From Pseudoluteimonas sp047602125 (GTDB lineage: Bacteria > Pseudomonadota > Gammaproteobacteria > Xanthomonadales > Xanthomonadaceae), in contig JASGIB010000001.1 of assembly GCA_047602125.1 (NCBI GenBank), positions 1,054,001-1,118,000 on the forward strand: 64,000 bases of DNA, written 5' to 3'. Shown here in pieces: positions 34,889 through 44,434 of the stretch. The stretch's first letter is position 1, and every line of letters begins with the position of its first letter. The notes beneath the pieces are model-generated. The model saw only the letters and a program-made list of their open reading frames with translations, did not search any database and was not told where the DNA came from. The position numbers were made by a program, and so were the translations under genes.

Positions 34889-35176
34889 ATGCGCCGACTT
34901 GCCATCTGCCTGATCCTGCTTTGCGCCAGCCCACTGGCGTTCGGCCGCGACGCGCGCCTGGCCGGGGCCAATGGCGATGGCGGCGACTGCCGCGACAGCG
35001 TCATCACCGTGCCGAGCCCCGCGCAGGCCCCGGTCAAGCGCCCCGCCTCCGTGGCGCACAAGCCCAAGCCCGCCGCGGCCACGGCGCACACCAGCGGCGG
35101 TGGCGGCTCCGACGACGGCACCGGCATGCCGCGCGTCCCGCGCTGGCACAGCTTCCTCCCCGGCATGTTCCGCTGA
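34889..35176 (+). CDS. Small hypothetical exported protein
   Basis: 95 residues. Signal peptide MRRLAICLILLCASPLAFG, then a Pro/Lys/Ala-rich low-complexity region with a Ser/Gly run (about residues 70-78) and the end RVPRWHSFLPGMFR. Only the signal and tail look constrained. It overlaps the likely start of mtfA by a few bases, so it may be a leader for translation of that gene. Confidence 0.6.
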   Translation: MRRLAICLILLCASPLAFGRDARLAGANGDGGDCRDSVITVPSPAQAPVKRPASVAHKPKPAAATAHTSGGGGSDDGTGMPRVPRWHSFLPGMFR

Positions 35177-35937
35177 GCGAAACGCTGTTCCACCGATTCC
35201 TCGACCTGTTCCGGCGCACGCCGGTTTCCATCCCCGAATCCGACTGGCTCGTCCTGCGCGCGCGCGTGGCCTGGGTCGCGCGGCTTTCCCTCGAACGCGA
35301 TGCGCGCCTGCGCGAACTCGTCGCGCTGTTCCTGCAACGGAAAACCATCACCCCGCTCGGCGGACTTGAACTCGATCCCGTGCAGCGGCTGACGCTGGCC
35401 GCGTTGTGCTGCCTGCCGCTGCTGGAATTCGGCGCCGAAGGCCTGCACGGCTGGTCGCAACTGCTGGTATACCCGGACGCGTTCCGCGCGCACCGCAGCT
35501 ATGTCGATGCCGCCGGCGTGCTGCACGAGTGGGAAGACGAACTGATCGGCGAAGCCTGGGAACAGGGCCCGCTGGTGCTGTCCTGGGCCGACGTCGAAGC
35601 CGACCTCGCCGCGCCGCGCGACGGTTTCTGCGTCGCGGTGCACGAGATGGCGCACAAGCTCGACGCGCTCGACGGCGCGCTCGACGGCACCCCGCCATTG
35701 CCGCGCGACTGGCAGAAACAATGGGCGCGCGATTTCCAGCGCGCCTACGACGCCTTGTGCCGGCAGGTCGATGCCGGACATCGCGTCGCCATCGACGATT
35801 ACGCCGCCGAATCGCCCGAGGAATTCTTCGCGGTGTGCAGCGAATACCACTTCAGCGATCCGCGTACGCTGCGCAAGGCAATGCCGGAGGTGGCGGGGCA
35901 CCTGGAGAGGTTGTTCGGCACCTCGCCTTTCGCGTAG
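35173..35937 (+). CDS. mtfA: MtfA-type zinc peptidase (M90), start codon unclear
   Basis: MtfA in E. coli is a cytosolic metallopeptidase that binds the Mlc repressor and so affects glucose PTS expression. The core is complete: FRRTPVSIPESDWLVLRARV, a long hydrophobic helix (LTLAALCCLPLLEFGAEGL), the HExxH motif CVAVHEMAHKLDALDG and AIDDYAAESPEEFFAVCSEY with the third ligand region. There is no in-frame ATG, GTG or TTG before the conserved region. CTG at 35173 (or 35185) is the best candidate, reached by coupling to the upstream gene's stop. Confidence 0.82.
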   Translation: MSETLFHRFLDLFRRTPVSIPESDWLVLRARVAWVARLSLERDARLRELVALFLQRKTITPLGGLELDPVQRLTLAALCCLPLLEFGAEGLHGWSQLLVYPDAFRAHRSYVDAAGVLHEWEDELIGEAWEQGPLVLSWADVEADLAAPRDGFCVAVHEMAHKLDALDGALDGTPPLPRDWQKQWARDFQRAYDALCRQVDAGHRVAIDDYAAESPEEFFAVCSEYHFSDPRTLRKAMPEVAGHLERLFGTSPFA

Positions 35938-35970
35938 CTCTTCCCGCTTCCCTTGCGGGAGAGGCGGGAA

Positions 35971-37386
35971 TCAAAGCCCCGGCGGGAATTTCACGGTGAA
36001 AACCGCACCGCCGAGTTCGGCCGAGGCGCCGACTTCGAGCGTGCCGCGATAACCCTGCACGATATCCTGCACGATCGCGAGGCCGATGCCGTGTCCCTGC
36101 ACGCGCTCGTCGCCGCGCACGCCGCGCTGCAACACCGCCGCGATGCGGTCGGGCGGGATGCCCGGGCCGTCGTCCTCCACGCGCAATACCAGGCCGGGAC
36201 GGCGCCGCGGTTCGCTGTCGCCGACCTGCGCGGTCAACAGCACCCGCGATTTCGCCCACTTGAATGCGTTCTCGAGCAGGTTGCCGAGCAGTTCCTGCAG
36301 GTCGCCGGGTTCGCCGTGGAAGCGCGCTTCGGCCGCGATCTCGAATTCGCAGGTCACGCGCTTGGTCGCGTAGATCTTCTCCAGCCCCTGCACGATCTGC
36401 TCGGCGTAAGGCTCGATCTCCACCGGTGCGGCGAACAGCGCATGGCCGCCCGAAGCCGCGCGCGAGAGCTGGTAGCCGACGAGGTCGTTCATGCGCCGCA
36501 ATTGCAGGTCGACTTCCTCGCGCAATTCCTGTTCCGGCGCACCGCTGTCCAGCCGCGTGCGCAACACCGCCAGCGGCGTCTTCAGGCTGTGCGCGAGGTC
36601 GGCGAGCGTGTTGCGCTGGCGTTCGAGGTGTTCGCGCTCGCTGTCGACCAGCGCGTTGATGCTGTCGGTGAGCGGCGCGAGTTCGCGCGGGTGGCGTTCG
36701 CTCATGCGCGCGAGCTGGCCGCGCTGCACGCGCTCGAGTTCGCCGACCACGCGCCGCAGCGGGCGCAGGCTCCAGCGCAGGATCAGCGCCTGCAACAGCA
36801 ACAGCAGCAAGGCGGCGATGCCGAGGTAGCCCCACAAGGCCTGGCGGAACACCCGCACCTGCCTGGGCAGCGTGCCGGCGTCCTCCATCACGTAGACCGT
36901 GTAGGGGAATTCGGCCTTCGGATCGTCGCCCGGCGCCCAGACCACGCCGATGCCGTAGCGGTAGACGGCGCCTTCGCTGCCATCGCTGCGCGTCATCGGC
37001 AGCGGCCCGTCCTGGCGTTCCTGCAACGGCCCCAGCACCTCGCCGCGCGGCAGGGTCTGTCCGGTCGCCGAATCCGACAACCAGCGCCCGTTCGGCAATT
37101 CGACATCGACGTAGAGACCGCCGCCGGGCTGGTCGAAGCGGCCGTCGGGCGGCACTTCCGGCGGGATCAGGGTGCCGTCGCGGGCGAATTCGATGCCGGT
37201 GAGATAGGCGTCGGCGTAGGCCCTGAGGCGGTCGTGCAGGCCCTGGCCGGCGACGTCGATGAAGGCGCGGTCGAGCGCATAGCCGGTGATGGCGAGGAAG
37301 GCCAGCAGGCCCAGGCTCGCCGCCAGCAATTGCCGGCTCTGCAGGGAACGCGGGCGCCAGCCTAGGAAGGGCTCGCGCGCCGCCAT
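35971..37386 (-). CDS. phoQ: PhoQ-like sensor histidine kinase
   Basis: 471 residues. Transmembrane helix at about 20-40, periplasmic sensor to about 185, second helix (GYLGIAALLLLLLQALI), HAMP linker (RWSLRPLRRVVGELERVQRG), dimerisation H-box LADLAHSLKTPLAVLR and catalytic domain with N-box NLLENAFKWAKS, G1 VEDDGPGI and G2 GHGIGLAIVQDI. Partner of PhoP 28 bp upstream. In xanthomonads this pair responds to low Ca/Mg and acid and affects virulence and outer-membrane genes; the signal here is inferred. Confidence 0.92.
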   Translation of the reverse strand: MAAREPFLGWRPRSLQSRQLLAASLGLLAFLAITGYALDRAFIDVAGQGLHDRLRAYADAYLTGIEFARDGTLIPPEVPPDGRFDQPGGGLYVDVELPNGRWLSDSATGQTLPRGEVLGPLQERQDGPLPMTRSDGSEGAVYRYGIGVVWAPGDDPKAEFPYTVYVMEDAGTLPRQVRVFRQALWGYLGIAALLLLLLQALILRWSLRPLRRVVGELERVQRGQLARMSERHPRELAPLTDSINALVDSEREHLERQRNTLADLAHSLKTPLAVLRTRLDSGAPEQELREEVDLQLRRMNDLVGYQLSRAASGGHALFAAPVEIEPYAEQIVQGLEKIYATKRVTCEFEIAAEARFHGEPGDLQELLGNLLENAFKWAKSRVLLTAQVGDSEPRRRPGLVLRVEDDGPGIPPDRIAAVLQRGVRGDERVQGHGIGLAIVQDIVQGYRGTLEVGASAELGGAVFTVKFPPGL

Positions 37387-37414
37387 CGCTTCCCCGGTCC
37401 GCGCAGGCGGCCGG

Positions 37415-38101
37415 TCAGGCCTCGCTCGTGCGCGGGATCGCGAAGCGGTAGCCGCGGCCGCGCACGGTCTCGATCGGCTTCAGCGAACCGTCGGGATCGA
37501 GCTTCTTGCGCAGGCGGCCGATGAAAACCTCGAGCACGTTGGAATCGCGGTCGAAGTCCTGCTGGTAGATGTGCTCGGTGAGGTCGGCCTTCGAGACCAG
37601 TTCGCCGGCATGCATCATCAGGTACTCGAGCACCTTGTATTCGTAGCTGGTGAGGTCGACGTTGCTGCCGGCGACGCTGACCGTCTGCGCGGCGAGGTCA
37701 AGCATCATCGGCCCGCATTCCAGCGTCGGCTTGCTCCAGCCCGCGGCGCGGCGCACCAGCGCGTTGATGCGCGCCAGCAATTCCTCGACATGGAAGGGCT
37801 TGACCAGGTAGTCGTCGGCGCCCTGCTTGAGGCCGTCGACCTTGTCCTGCCAGCTGGAACGCGCGGTGAGGATGAGCACGGGGAAGCGCTTGCCTTCGTC
37901 GCGCAGGGCCTTGATCAGGTCCATGCCCGACATCTTCGGCAGGCCAAGGTCGATGATGCCGACGTCGAACGGCACCTCGCGGCCCATGTACAGGCCTTCC
38001 TCGCCGTCCTGCGCGGCATCCACGGCATAGCCTTCGCGCTTCAGGCGCGCGGCCAGGGTTTCGCGCAGCGGGGCTTCGTCTTCGACGAGCAGGATACGCA
38101 T
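37415..38101 (-). CDS. phoP: PhoP-like OmpR-family response regulator
   Basis: 228 residues. Receiver domain with acidic pocket LLVEDEAP, phosphoacceptor Asp51 in VGIIDLGLPKMSG, conserved Thr/Ser in LILTARSSWQDK and Lys in LVKPFHVEELL. C-terminal winged helix includes LTSYEYKVLEYLMMHAGELV and ends VRGRGYRFAIPR. First gene of the phoP-phoQ pair. Confidence 0.95.
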   Translation of the reverse strand: MRILLVEDEAPLRETLAARLKREGYAVDAAQDGEEGLYMGREVPFDVGIIDLGLPKMSGMDLIKALRDEGKRFPVLILTARSSWQDKVDGLKQGADDYLVKPFHVEELLARINALVRRAAGWSKPTLECGPMMLDLAAQTVSVAGSNVDLTSYEYKVLEYLMMHAGELVSKADLTEHIYQQDFDRDSNVLEVFIGRLRKKLDPDGSLKPIETVRGRGYRFAIPRTSEA

Positions 38102-38157
38102 GCAGGACTCCGGTGCAGTGTGGCCGCGATGCGGCCGTCAACGATCAGGATGATGCG

Positions 38158-38526
38158 TCAGTTGTCGTCGTCGCGTGCAGGCGCGGGCGGGGACGGCTGC
38201 TTGTCGGGATCGTCCATGATCACGCGCACGCGGCCGTTCTGGTCCACCACCTTGATACGGTTGACGTCGCGGCCATCGTACGGCACCCGCTCGGCGCTGA
38301 GCACGCGGCCGCGGGTATCGCGTTCGACCCGGCGCACGCTGTCCGAGAGTTCGTCGCGGCCCTGGCCGCGCTCGGGACCGACGAAAGGCGTCGCCTGCTG
38401 CGGTGGCGGCCGGTGCCCGCTGCCATTACCACCCTGGCCACCGCGCGGACCCGCCGCCCATGCGTTCGCCGCCAGGCCCAGGGCCAGCAGCGGGACGAGC
38501 GCGAGGATGGACGGTTTGCGGCGCAT
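38158..38526 (-). CDS. Exported PepSY-like protein upstream of phoPQ
   Basis: 122 residues. Signal peptide ending AWAA (about residue 25), a Gly/Pro/Gln-rich linker, then a short PepSY-like unit: LSDSVRRVERDTRGRVLSAE and VNRIKVVDQNGRVRVIMDDP, ending in an Asp-rich tail. Such small periplasmic proteins often precede two-component genes and may modulate the sensor. It is 56 bp from phoP on the same strand, so probably the same operon. Confidence 0.78.
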   Translation of the reverse strand: MRRKPSILALVPLLALGLAANAWAAGPRGGQGGNGSGHRPPPQQATPFVGPERGQGRDELSDSVRRVERDTRGRVLSAERVPYDGRDVNRIKVVDQNGRVRVIMDDPDKQPSPPAPARDDDN

Positions 38527-38675
38527 GGCGGGAATGGTAAGGAAACGGCCCCTGCCGGCGAAATGCCGGGATGGCGCGCATTCTCGGAACGAAGCGGTGA
38601 ATCCGTCCTTAATTCCGCCGGCAGGCGGCATCCGCAAGATGTTGCGGTTTACCGGAATACGGGTGGGAAACGGTT

Positions 38676-39587
38676 TCAGAAAATCTCGCCGATGCAGCAG
38701 CGCAACGAACCCCCGCCCGCCTCGATGGCGCCGAGTTCGACCGAGGCGATGCGGAATCCCGCCGCGCCCAGTTGCAGGCGATGCTCGGACGAGAGCGCCG
38801 CATCCGCCCTTGCGCTCATCCACGCCACGTCGTCCGACAGCGCGATGCAGTTGCCGACGAAAGCCGCGTGCTCGGCTTCGTTGCAGGCCACGGCATGCGG
38901 CGCATGAAAGCCGGCGATCGCGGCGGCGATCCGCGGATCGGCGAAACCGCGCGGGCACAGCACCACGGCGCGACCGGCCAGCACCGCGAGGACGACATTG
39001 GCGTGGTATTCGCCCGGGGCGAGGTCGAATAACAGGGTCGCGCGCAGGCCGAACGCTTCGTGCATCAACCGTGCGCCGGCTTCGTCGCAACGTTCGGACA
39101 GTCCGCAGTAGCCGAGCCCGCGTGCGCGGTCGATCACCAACGCACCGGTGAGTTCGCAGGGATGCTCCTGCAGCGACAGGTCGATCTCCGCGTAATCGAG
39201 CACGCCGCCGAAGAAGCTGCGGATGTCGTCGCGCGCGGCTTCCCGCCGGCGCACTTCATGGCGCATGCGGCCGACGACATAGCGCCCGGACGAAGTGCCG
39301 AACACGTTGTTCGGGAACACCGCGTCGGGCGTCTCCGGGTTGCCGGCGAAACACACCGTCGGCAGCGATGTCGAAATTGCGCGCTGCAGTTCGCGGTGCT
39401 GCCGCGATGCGCGCCCGGCATCGAACTCGGATTCGCCGGCCATGTAGCGATTGTCCTGCGCCGACTGCAACGCCAGCGAGAATCCGTCCGGCGCGACCAG
39501 GAACGCGGCGCGCGCGGTGGCGGGACCGAAATCCGTCGCGAGGCCGCGCGCGAACGCGAAAAATTCCCCGGGATCGCGGGTGATCAT
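38676..39587 (-). CDS. Amidinotransferase-fold hydrolase (CtlX / arginine deiminase-related)
   Basis: 303 residues with the guanidino-group-modifying fold. Expected catalytic residues are visible: Asp/Glu in GNPETPDAVFPNNVFG, His in LAPGEYHANVVLAVLAGRAV, and a terminal Cys in GGGSLRCCIGEIF. ARAAFLVAPDGFSLALQSAQ fits the substrate-binding start. Related enzymes hydrolyse citrulline, dimethylarginine or arginine; the exact substrate is not decidable here. ATG overlaps the dusA stop by 4 bp, so it is translated after dusA. Confidence 0.82.
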   Translation of the reverse strand: MITRDPGEFFAFARGLATDFGPATARAAFLVAPDGFSLALQSAQDNRYMAGESEFDAGRASRQHRELQRAISTSLPTVCFAGNPETPDAVFPNNVFGTSSGRYVVGRMRHEVRRREAARDDIRSFFGGVLDYAEIDLSLQEHPCELTGALVIDRARGLGYCGLSERCDEAGARLMHEAFGLRATLLFDLAPGEYHANVVLAVLAGRAVVLCPRGFADPRIAAAIAGFHAPHAVACNEAEHAAFVGNCIALSDDVAWMSARADAALSSEHRLQLGAAGFRIASVELGAIEAGGGSLRCCIGEIF

Positions 39588-40585
39588 GCGGCGACCTCGC
39601 CTCGCTCGGTCAGCGCCAGCGCGCGTTCCACCAGCGACCAGCCCGCCCCTGGCTTGTGCGCGCCTTCGCTCAGCACCTGCCGGAACGCGCGGCCCCCAGG
39701 CTGCCCGGCGAACAGGCCGAGCACGTGGCGGACGATGTGCTTGAGCTGCACGCCACGCGCGAGTTGCGCCTCGACATAGGGACGATAAGCGCGCAGCAAT
39801 TCGCCGCGCGATCGCACTTCCCCGCCGAACCACGCGACATCGAGTTCGTGCAGCAGGTACGGCGCGTGGTAAGCCGCGCGGCCGAGCATCGCGCCATCGA
39901 CGTGGTCGAGGTGCGCGCTCGCTTCGCCACCGTCGGCGATTCCGCCGTTGACGACGACCTGCAACGACGGGCGTTCGGCCTTGAGGCGATACGCCCAGTC
40001 GTAGCGCAATGGCGGTACCTCGCGGTTTTCCTTCGGCGACAGGCCCTGCAGCCATGCATTGCGCGCATGCACGACGAACATTCGGCAGCCTGCGCCGGCG
40101 ATCGCATCGATGAAGGCGAGGAAATGCTCCCAGTCGTGGTCGTCGTCGACGCCGAGCCGGCATTTCACCGTGACCGGCACGTCGCAGGCTTCGATCATCG
40201 CAGCGACCGATTCGGCGACCAACTGCGGTTCGCGCATCAGGCAGGCGCCGAAGCGCCCGGCCTGCACCCGGTCGGACGGGCAACCGCAGTTGAGGTTGAC
40301 CTCGTCGAAGCCGGCCCCGGCGCCGATCCGCGCGGCCTGCGCCAGCAGTTCCGGCTCGCTGCCGCCAAGCTGCAACGCCACCGGGTGTTCGGAGGGATCC
40401 ATCGCCAGCAGCCTCGCGCGGTCGCCGTGGATCACCGCGTTCGCATGCACCATTTCGGTGTACAGCCGCGCATGCGGCGCCAGCACGCGGTGGAATGCAC
40501 GGCAATGCGTGTCGGTCCAGTCCATCATCGGCGCGACGGACAGGCGCAACTGGTCGGCGGCGATGGCGGGCGCGGCGGATGGCAT
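39584..40585 (-). CDS. dusA: tRNA-dihydrouridine(20/20a) synthase DusA
   Basis: Flavoenzyme reducing U20/U20a in the tRNA D loop. 333 residues: SVAPMMDWTDTHCRAFHRV (FMN site), EVNLNCGCPSDRVQAGRFGA with the active-site Cys, VTVKCRLGVDD, FVVHARNAWLQGLSPKENRE and VVNGGIADGGEA. The last part is the helical tRNA-binding domain. Divergent from acnD, 40 bp between starts. Confidence 0.96.
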   Translation of the reverse strand: MPSAAPAIAADQLRLSVAPMMDWTDTHCRAFHRVLAPHARLYTEMVHANAVIHGDRARLLAMDPSEHPVALQLGGSEPELLAQAARIGAGAGFDEVNLNCGCPSDRVQAGRFGACLMREPQLVAESVAAMIEACDVPVTVKCRLGVDDDHDWEHFLAFIDAIAGAGCRMFVVHARNAWLQGLSPKENREVPPLRYDWAYRLKAERPSLQVVVNGGIADGGEASAHLDHVDGAMLGRAAYHAPYLLHELDVAWFGGEVRSRGELLRAYRPYVEAQLARGVQLKHIVRHVLGLFAGQPGGRAFRQVLSEGAHKPGAGWSLVERALALTERGEVAA

Positions 40586-40625
40586 GCACGCATTTTAGCG
40601 GCCGGCGAAGGCGTAAAATCAGCGG

Positions 40626-43241
40626 ATGAACACCGCATTCCGCAAGCCGCTCCCCGGCACCGGGCTCGACTGGTACGACGCCCGCGCCGCGGTGGAGGCG
40701 ATCCGCCCCGGCGCATACGCCGGCCTGCCCTACGTCGCGCGCGTGCACGCCGAGAACATCGTGCGCCGCGCCGATCCGGCGATGCGCGATGCCTACCTGG
40801 GTCAGCTGATCGAGCGAAAGCGCGACCTCGACTTCCCGTGGTTCCCGGCTCGCGTGGTCTGCCACGACATCCTCGGCCAGACCGCACTGGTCGACCTCGC
40901 GGGCCTGCGCGACGCCATCGCCGACCAGGGCGGCGACCCGTCGGCGGTGAACCCGGTGGTGCCGGTGCAGTTGATCGTCGACCACTCGCTGGCGGTGGAA
41001 GCGCCGGGCACCGATCCCGACGCGTTCCGCAAGAACCGCGAGATCGAGGACCGCCGCAACGCCGACCGTTTCCATTTCATCGAATGGACCAAGCGCGCGT
41101 TCGCCAACGTCGACGTGATTCCCGCGGGCAACGGGATCATGCACCAGATCAATCTGGAGAAGATGTCGCCCGTCATCTACGTGCAGGACGGCGCGGCCTT
41201 CCCCGACACCTGCGTCGGTACCGACTCGCACACGCCGCACGTGGATGCGCTGGGCGTGATCGCGGTCGGCGTCGGCGGGCTGGAAGCCGAGAACGTGATG
41301 CTGGGCCGCGCCTCGTGGATGCGCACGCCGGACATCGTCGCGGTGGAACTGGCCGGCAAGCCACGGCCCGGCATCACCGCCACCGACGTGGTGCTGGCGA
41401 TCACTGAATTCCTGCGCAAGGAGAAAGTGGTCGGCGCCTACCTCGAATTCCGCGGCGAAGGCGCATCGGCACTAACCATTGGCGATCGCGCCACGATCAG
41501 CAACATGGCGCCCGAATACGGCGCGACCGCGGCGATGTTCTTCATCGACGACAACACCCTTGACTACCTGCGCCTGACCGGCCGTGAGGACGCGCAAGTC
41601 GCCCTGGTCGAAACCTATGCCAGGGCCGCCGGGCTGTGGGCCGATGATCTCGCGAACGCGGAGTACGAACGCACGCTGCATTTCGACCTGTCGAGCGTCG
41701 TGCGCAACCTGGCCGGGCCGAGCAATCCGCATCGCCGCCTGCCGGTCAGCGACCTGGCCGAACGCGGCATCGCCGACGAAGCCAAGCTCGAACATGGCAA
41801 GGCCGAGGAAATGGCCGGCCTGATGCCGGATGGCGCGGTGATCATCGCCGCGATCACCAGCTGCACGAACACTTCGAATCCGCGCAACGTGATCGCCGCC
41901 GGCCTGCTCGCGCGCAACGCGAACGCGAAGGGACTGACGCGCAAGCCATGGGTGAAGAGCTCGCTCGCGCCCGGTTCGAAGGCGGTGCAGTTGTACCTGG
42001 AGGAAGCGAACCTGCTGCCCGAACTGGAGAAACTCGGCTTCGGCATCGTCGCCTTCGCCTGCACCACCTGCAACGGCATGAGCGGTGCGCTGGACCCGGC
42101 GATCCAGCAGGAGATCATCGACCGCGATCTGTACGCCACCGCGGTGCTGAGCGGCAACCGCAATTTCGACGGCCGCATCCACCCGTATGCGAAACAGGCC
42201 TTCCTGGCTTCGCCGCCGCTGGTGATCGCCTATGCCATCGCCGGCACCGTGCGCTTCGACATCGAAAAGGACGTGCTCGGCCATGACGCCGACGGCAACG
42301 CCGTGCGGCTGAAGGACATCTGGCCCAACGATGCCGAGATCGACGCGGTGGTGAAGTCCAGCGTCAAGCCGGAGCAGTTCCGCAAGGTCTACGGCCCGAT
42401 GTTCAGCGCGCGCGTCGAGCACGGCGAGCCGGTCAGCCCGCTGTACGACTGGCGGCAGATGAGCACCTACATCCGTCGCCCGCCGTACTGGGAGGGCGCG
42501 CTGGCCGGTGAGCGCGCGCTCACCGGCATGCGCCCGCTGGCGATCCTGCCGGACAACATCACCACCGATCACCTGTCGCCGTCGAACGCGATCCTCGCCA
42601 GCAGCGCCGCCGGCGAATACCTGGCGAAGATGGGCCTGCCGGAAGAGGACTTCAATTCCTACGCGACCCACCGCGGCGACCACCTCACCGCACAGCGCGC
42701 CACCTTCGCCAACCCGCAGCTGGTCAACGAGATGGCGGTGGTCGATGGCGAGGTGAAGAAGGGCTCGCTGGCGCGCATCGAGCCGGACGGCAAGGTGACG
42801 CGCATGTGGGAAGCCATCGAAACCTACATGGAGCGCAAGCAGCCGCTGATCATCATCGCCGGCGCCGACTACGGCCAGGGCAGCTCGCGCGACTGGGCGG
42901 CGAAAGGCGTGCGCCTCGCGGGCGTCGAAGCCATCGTGGCCGAAGGCTTCGAGCGCATCCACCGCACCAACCTGATCGGCATGGGCGTACTGCCGCTGCA
43001 GTTCCCGCTGGAGGTCAATCGCAAGACCCTGGACATCGACGGCACCGAAACCTTCGACGTGATCGGCGAACGCACCCCGGGCGCGATGCTCACGCTGGTG
43101 ATCCGCAAGGCGAACCGCGAAACGATCGAAACGCCGGTGCTGTGCCGGCTGGATTCGGACGAGGAAGTCTCCATCTACGAAGCCGGCGGCGTGCTGCGAC
43201 GCTTCGCCCAGGATTTCCTCGCGGCGAACAAGGCGGCCTGA
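40626..43241 (+). CDS. acnD: 2-methylcitrate dehydratase, Fe/S-dependent (AcnD)
   Basis: 871-residue aconitase-family enzyme of the 2-methylcitrate cycle for propionate, acting with PrpF. [4Fe-4S] Cys positions are in AAITSCTNTSNPRNVIAAG and CTTCNGMSGAL. The C-terminal swivel domain shows ADYGQGSSRDWAAKG. The N terminus FRKPLPGTGLDWYDARAAVE is AcnD-like rather than AcnA-like. prpF follows by 1 bp, confirming the assignment. prpB and prpC are not in the window; upstream is the divergent dusA. Confidence 0.95.
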   Translation: MNTAFRKPLPGTGLDWYDARAAVEAIRPGAYAGLPYVARVHAENIVRRADPAMRDAYLGQLIERKRDLDFPWFPARVVCHDILGQTALVDLAGLRDAIADQGGDPSAVNPVVPVQLIVDHSLAVEAPGTDPDAFRKNREIEDRRNADRFHFIEWTKRAFANVDVIPAGNGIMHQINLEKMSPVIYVQDGAAFPDTCVGTDSHTPHVDALGVIAVGVGGLEAENVMLGRASWMRTPDIVAVELAGKPRPGITATDVVLAITEFLRKEKVVGAYLEFRGEGASALTIGDRATISNMAPEYGATAAMFFIDDNTLDYLRLTGREDAQVALVETYARAAGLWADDLANAEYERTLHFDLSSVVRNLAGPSNPHRRLPVSDLAERGIADEAKLEHGKAEEMAGLMPDGAVIIAAITSCTNTSNPRNVIAAGLLARNANAKGLTRKPWVKSSLAPGSKAVQLYLEEANLLPELEKLGFGIVAFACTTCNGMSGALDPAIQQEIIDRDLYATAVLSGNRNFDGRIHPYAKQAFLASPPLVIAYAIAGTVRFDIEKDVLGHDADGNAVRLKDIWPNDAEIDAVVKSSVKPEQFRKVYGPMFSARVEHGEPVSPLYDWRQMSTYIRRPPYWEGALAGERALTGMRPLAILPDNITTDHLSPSNAILASSAAGEYLAKMGLPEEDFNSYATHRGDHLTAQRATFANPQLVNEMAVVDGEVKKGSLARIEPDGKVTRMWEAIETYMERKQPLIIIAGADYGQGSSRDWAAKGVRLAGVEAIVAEGFERIHRTNLIGMGVLPLQFPLEVNRKTLDIDGTETFDVIGERTPGAMLTLVIRKANRETIETPVLCRLDSDEEVSIYEAGGVLRRFAQDFLAANKAA

Positions 43242-43242
43242 C

Positions 43243-44427
43243 ATGACCAATTCCGCTCCGCAATTGCGCATCCCCGCCACCTACATGCGCGGCGGCACGT
43301 CGAAGGGCGTGTTCTTCCGCCTCGAAGACCTGCCCGGTTTCGCGCGCACGCCGGGCAAGGCGCGCGATGTCTTGCTGCAGCGGGTGATCGGCTCGCCCGA
43401 TCCCTACGGCAAGCAGACCGACGGCATGGGCGGCGCGACCTCGAGCACCAGCAAGGTCGTGATCATTTCGACATCCTCGGTTTCCGGCCACGACGTCGAT
43501 TACCTATATGGCCAGGTACCGCTCAACGACGATTTCATCGACTGGAGCGGCAACTGCGGCAACCTGTCGTCGGCGGTGGGGCCATTCGCGATTTCCAACG
43601 GCTTCGTCGACGCCGCGCGCGTGCCGCGCGACGGCCTCTGCACGGTGCGGATCTGGCAGGCCAACATCGGCAAGACTATCGTGGCGCACGTGCCGATGGC
43701 GAACGGCGAAGTGCAGGAAACCGGCGACTTCGAACTGGACGGCGTGACCTTCCCCGCGGCCGAGATCGCGCTGGAATTCCTCGATCCCGCGGATGAAGGC
43801 GAGGACGGCGGCAGCATGTTCCCGACCGGCAACGTGGTCGACGACCTCGATGTCGCGAACGTCGGTACGTTCAAGGCGACGATGATCAATGCCGGCGTGC
43901 CGGTGGTGTTCGTCGAAGCCGCCGCGCTGGGCCTGGACGGCACCGAATTGCAGCCGGCGATCAACGAGGATCGCGCGTTGCTGGAGAAGCTGGAGGCGAT
44001 CCGTGCCGCCGGTGCGGTGCGCATGGGCCTGATCGGCGATGTGTCGGAAGCTGCGCGTCGCCCGCTGACGCCGAAGGTGGCGTTCGTGGCGCCGCCGAAG
44101 GATTACGTGTCGTCCAGCGGCAAACCCGTACACGCGGCCGACATCGCGTTGCTGGCGCGCGCGATCTCGATGGGCAAGTTGCACCACGCGATGATGGGCA
44201 CGGCCTCGGTCGCGATCGCCACCGCCGCGGCGGTGCCCGGCACGCTGGTGAACGCCGCCGCCGGCGGCGGTAGCCGCGATGTCGTGCGCTTCGGCCATCC
44301 CTCCGGCACCTTGCGCGTCGGTGCCGAAGTGAAGCAGGTCGATGGCCAGTGGGTCGCGACCAAGGCGACGATGTCGCGCAGCGCGCGCGTGCTGATGGAA
44401 GGCGCGGTGCGCGTTCCGCAAGACTGA
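43243..44427 (+). CDS. prpF: 2-methylaconitate cis-trans isomerase PrpF
   Basis: 394 residues, two-lobed PrpF/diaminopimelate-epimerase-like fold. Motifs: RIPATYMRGGTSKGVFFRLE near the N terminus, VIGSPDPYGKQTDGMGGATS, NCGNLSSAVGPFAI (catalytic Cys-like position) and IRFGHPSG-type VRFGHPSGTLRVGA near the end. Isomerises the AcnD product so that the next dehydration can occur. Begins 1 bp after acnD, certainly co-transcribed. Confidence 0.95.
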   Translation: MTNSAPQLRIPATYMRGGTSKGVFFRLEDLPGFARTPGKARDVLLQRVIGSPDPYGKQTDGMGGATSSTSKVVIISTSSVSGHDVDYLYGQVPLNDDFIDWSGNCGNLSSAVGPFAISNGFVDAARVPRDGLCTVRIWQANIGKTIVAHVPMANGEVQETGDFELDGVTFPAAEIALEFLDPADEGEDGGSMFPTGNVVDDLDVANVGTFKATMINAGVPVVFVEAAALGLDGTELQPAINEDRALLEKLEAIRAAGAVRMGLIGDVSEAARRPLTPKVAFVAPPKDYVSSSGKPVHAADIALLARAISMGKLHHAMMGTASVAIATAAAVPGTLVNAAAGGGSRDVVRFGHPSGTLRVGAEVKQVDGQWVATKATMSRSARVLMEGAVRVPQD

Positions 44428-44434
44428 ACTTTTC

